Positions 6,071 to 7,333 of a DNA stretch of 7,333 nt are shown here, piece after piece; position 1 is the stretch's first letter, and each line of letters opens with the position of its first letter. The stretch spans positions 1 to 7,333 of the forward strand of contig JANNXV010000095.1 of assembly GCA_031409815.1 (NCBI GenBank), in the 5' to 3' direction. Under the pieces are notes generated by a model. It was not told where the DNA came from and did no database searches. It was given only the letters and a program-made list of their open reading frames with translations. The translations under genes and the position numbers were made by a program. Source of the stretch: JANLUX01 sp031409815. GTDB taxonomy: Bacteria; Bacteroidota; Bacteroidia; AKYH767-A; OLB10.

Positions 6071-7333
6071 TTAATCCTTTTTAAATGCAACCTTCCATTT
6101 TTCTTTGTTCTGCCAATCAGGTTGCTCTGTTTTGCAAAAAACAAAATCGTTGATTACTAAATAATCCATTTCAGTACTCATAAAACAACGGTAGGCATCT
6201 AGCGGAGTACAAACCATTGGTTCGCCACGCACATTGAAACTAGTATTTACTAATAAGCCACATCCGGTTTGATTTTTAAACTCGTTAATCAGTTTCCAAT
6301 ATCGTTCATTGGTTTCCTTATGTACTGTTTGAACGCGTGCAGAAAAATCGAGATGAGTGATAGACTGTAATTCACTACGAGGATAATATAATTTTTCGAA
6401 AAGCGGCATATTATGAAATTCGTCAGGCAATAATTTCCTGAACGAATTATTTACTTGTGCCACTACTAACATGTATGGTGAGTTTGTATCCATATCAAAA
6501 TACTTTACAACATCTTCACTCAAAACTGAAGGAGCAAAGGGTCTGAACCCTTCACGATACTTAATTTTAAGATTGAGTTTTTTCTGCATTTCCGCATTTC
6601 GTGCATCACCCAAAATGCTTCGGTTTCCAAGTGCACGAGGGCCAAATTCCATTCTTCCCTGAAACCATCCAATCACATTTCCCTCAGCAATTTTAGCGGC
6701 AATCTGCTTAGTGATATCATCAAAATGATTGTAGGTTTTATAAATAGCTTTTACTTTTCGGCAAACAAGCTCAATTTCTTTAGAGGAGTAGTCGGGCCCT
6801 AAGTAAGAACCTTGCATCTGATCTTTTGCTGTCTCAATTATTCGTGGTTCATCAAAGTACATATTTGAGATTGCTAATGCGGCTCCAATTGCTCCACCTG
6901 CATCGCCAGCTGCAGGTTGTATATAAATATTTTTAAAAATGCCTGCTTCAATTAGTTTGCCATTTGCAACACAATTTAGCGCCACACCTCCTGCCATGCA
7001 TAAATTATCAGATCCTGAAATCCTTTTTGCTTCAATAGCCATTTTTAGCACAATTTCTTCAGTAACTTTTTGAATGGCTAAAGCTAAGTTGCAATGATGC
7101 TGCTCAAGATCTGCTTCAGCTTCTCTTCTTGCAAATCCGAATATTGCTTTCCATTTAGTATCGTTAACCATTCTTAATCCTGTAGCATAACAGAAGTAAT
7201 CTTGGTTCAGCCAAATGGATCCGTCAGTTTTTATATCAACTAGTTTTTCCTTGATAAGAGCAATAAATTTTTCAGTTTCGCTTGATTGAGGGTTGCCATA
7301 AGGAGCTAATTCCATCAATTTGTATTCTCCAGA
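6071..7333 (-). CDS. O-carbamoyltransferase (NodU/CmcH/TobZ family), 5' end outside the window
   Basis: Transfers a carbamoyl group from carbamoyl phosphate to a hydroxyl, via carbamoyl-adenylate in characterised relatives such as TobZ. The frame is open to the right edge: 420 codons are visible, starting SGEYKLMELAPYG, an internal family motif ('GEYKxMGLAPYG'). The TTG at 7318 is therefore not the start, and roughly 170-190 N-terminal residues of the usual ~580-610 are missing. In visible numbering: MAGGVALNCVANGK (113-126) and GDAGGAIGAAL (143-153) belong to the Kae1-like N-terminal domain. GWFQGRMEFGPRALGNRSIL (222-241), KYREGFRPFAPSV (258-270), ARVQTV and NTSFNVRGEPMV (363-374) belong to the C-terminal domain. 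All look intact, so the enzyme is probably active. First visible gene of an operon with the DUF5989 and SxtJ-family genes. The acceptor is unknown; a surface polysaccharide or other glycoside is inferred. Confidence 0.93.
   Translation of the reverse strand, partial: SGEYKLMELAPYGNPQSSETEKFIALIKEKLVDIKTDGSIWLNQDYFCYATGLRMVNDTKWKAIFGFARREAEADLEQHHCNLALAIQKVTEEIVLKMAIEAKRISGSDNLCMAGGVALNCVANGKLIEAGIFKNIYIQPAAGDAGGAIGAALAISNMYFDEPRIIETAKDQMQGSYLGPDYSSKEIELVCRKVKAIYKTYNHFDDITKQIAAKIAEGNVIGWFQGRMEFGPRALGNRSILGDARNAEMQKKLNLKIKYREGFRPFAPSVLSEDVVKYFDMDTNSPYMLVVAQVNNSFRKLLPDEFHNMPLFEKLYYPRSELQSITHLDFSARVQTVHKETNERYWKLINEFKNQTGCGLLVNTSFNVRGEPMVCTPLDAYRCFMSTEMDYLVINDFVFCKTEQPDWQNKEKWKVAFKKD

Noticed and set aside
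7316..7318. TTG as the start codon of the carbamoyltransferase
   Set aside because: The preceding in-frame codons SGEYK complete a conserved internal motif, and about a third of the enzyme would be missing.

Overview
The window looks like a chromosomal segment from a member of the Bacteroidota. Four sequence signs support this. There is a secreted protein with a type IX secretion (T9SS) C-terminal sorting tail and gliding/adhesin-type modules. Starts are preceded by AT-rich stretches instead of Shine-Dalgarno sequences. Promoter-like TAnnTTTG (-7) elements of the Bacteroidota type occur. There is an outer-membrane barrel protein with a 'DVVYLKNGS' N-terminal module that I associate with this phylum. 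Base composition is AT-rich throughout. I cannot name a genus.

Layout from left to right: (1) the 3' part of a large T9SS-exported, multi-domain surface protein (choice-of-anchor L, SprB repeat, three PKD/Ig-like domains, sorting tail), followed by a good intrinsic terminator. (2) A gene-poor gap of about 500 bases holding a decayed C-terminal fragment of what looks like an IS110-family transposase. (3) A stand-alone lysine-ketoglutarate-reductase/saccharopine-dehydrogenase-like enzyme, convergent with (4) rpe, ribulose-phosphate 3-epimerase, with one base between their stop codons. (5) A divergently transcribed outer-membrane beta-barrel protein sharing a 145-base promoter region with rpe. 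(6) A leftward operon entering from the right edge: an O-carbamoyltransferase (5' end outside the window), a 49-residue DUF5989 membrane protein, and a SxtJ-family membrane protein.

The genes form several unrelated units. The clearest functional group is the carbamoyltransferase/DUF5989/SxtJ trio. It has the same three partners as sxtI/sxtK/sxtJ of the saxitoxin cluster and is probably a carbamoylation module acting on a surface glycan or other secondary product. The roles of the two small membrane proteins are not established. They and the orphan LKR-like enzyme are the best candidates here for undescribed biology. I saw no CRISPR array, tRNA, rRNA or intact mobile element.
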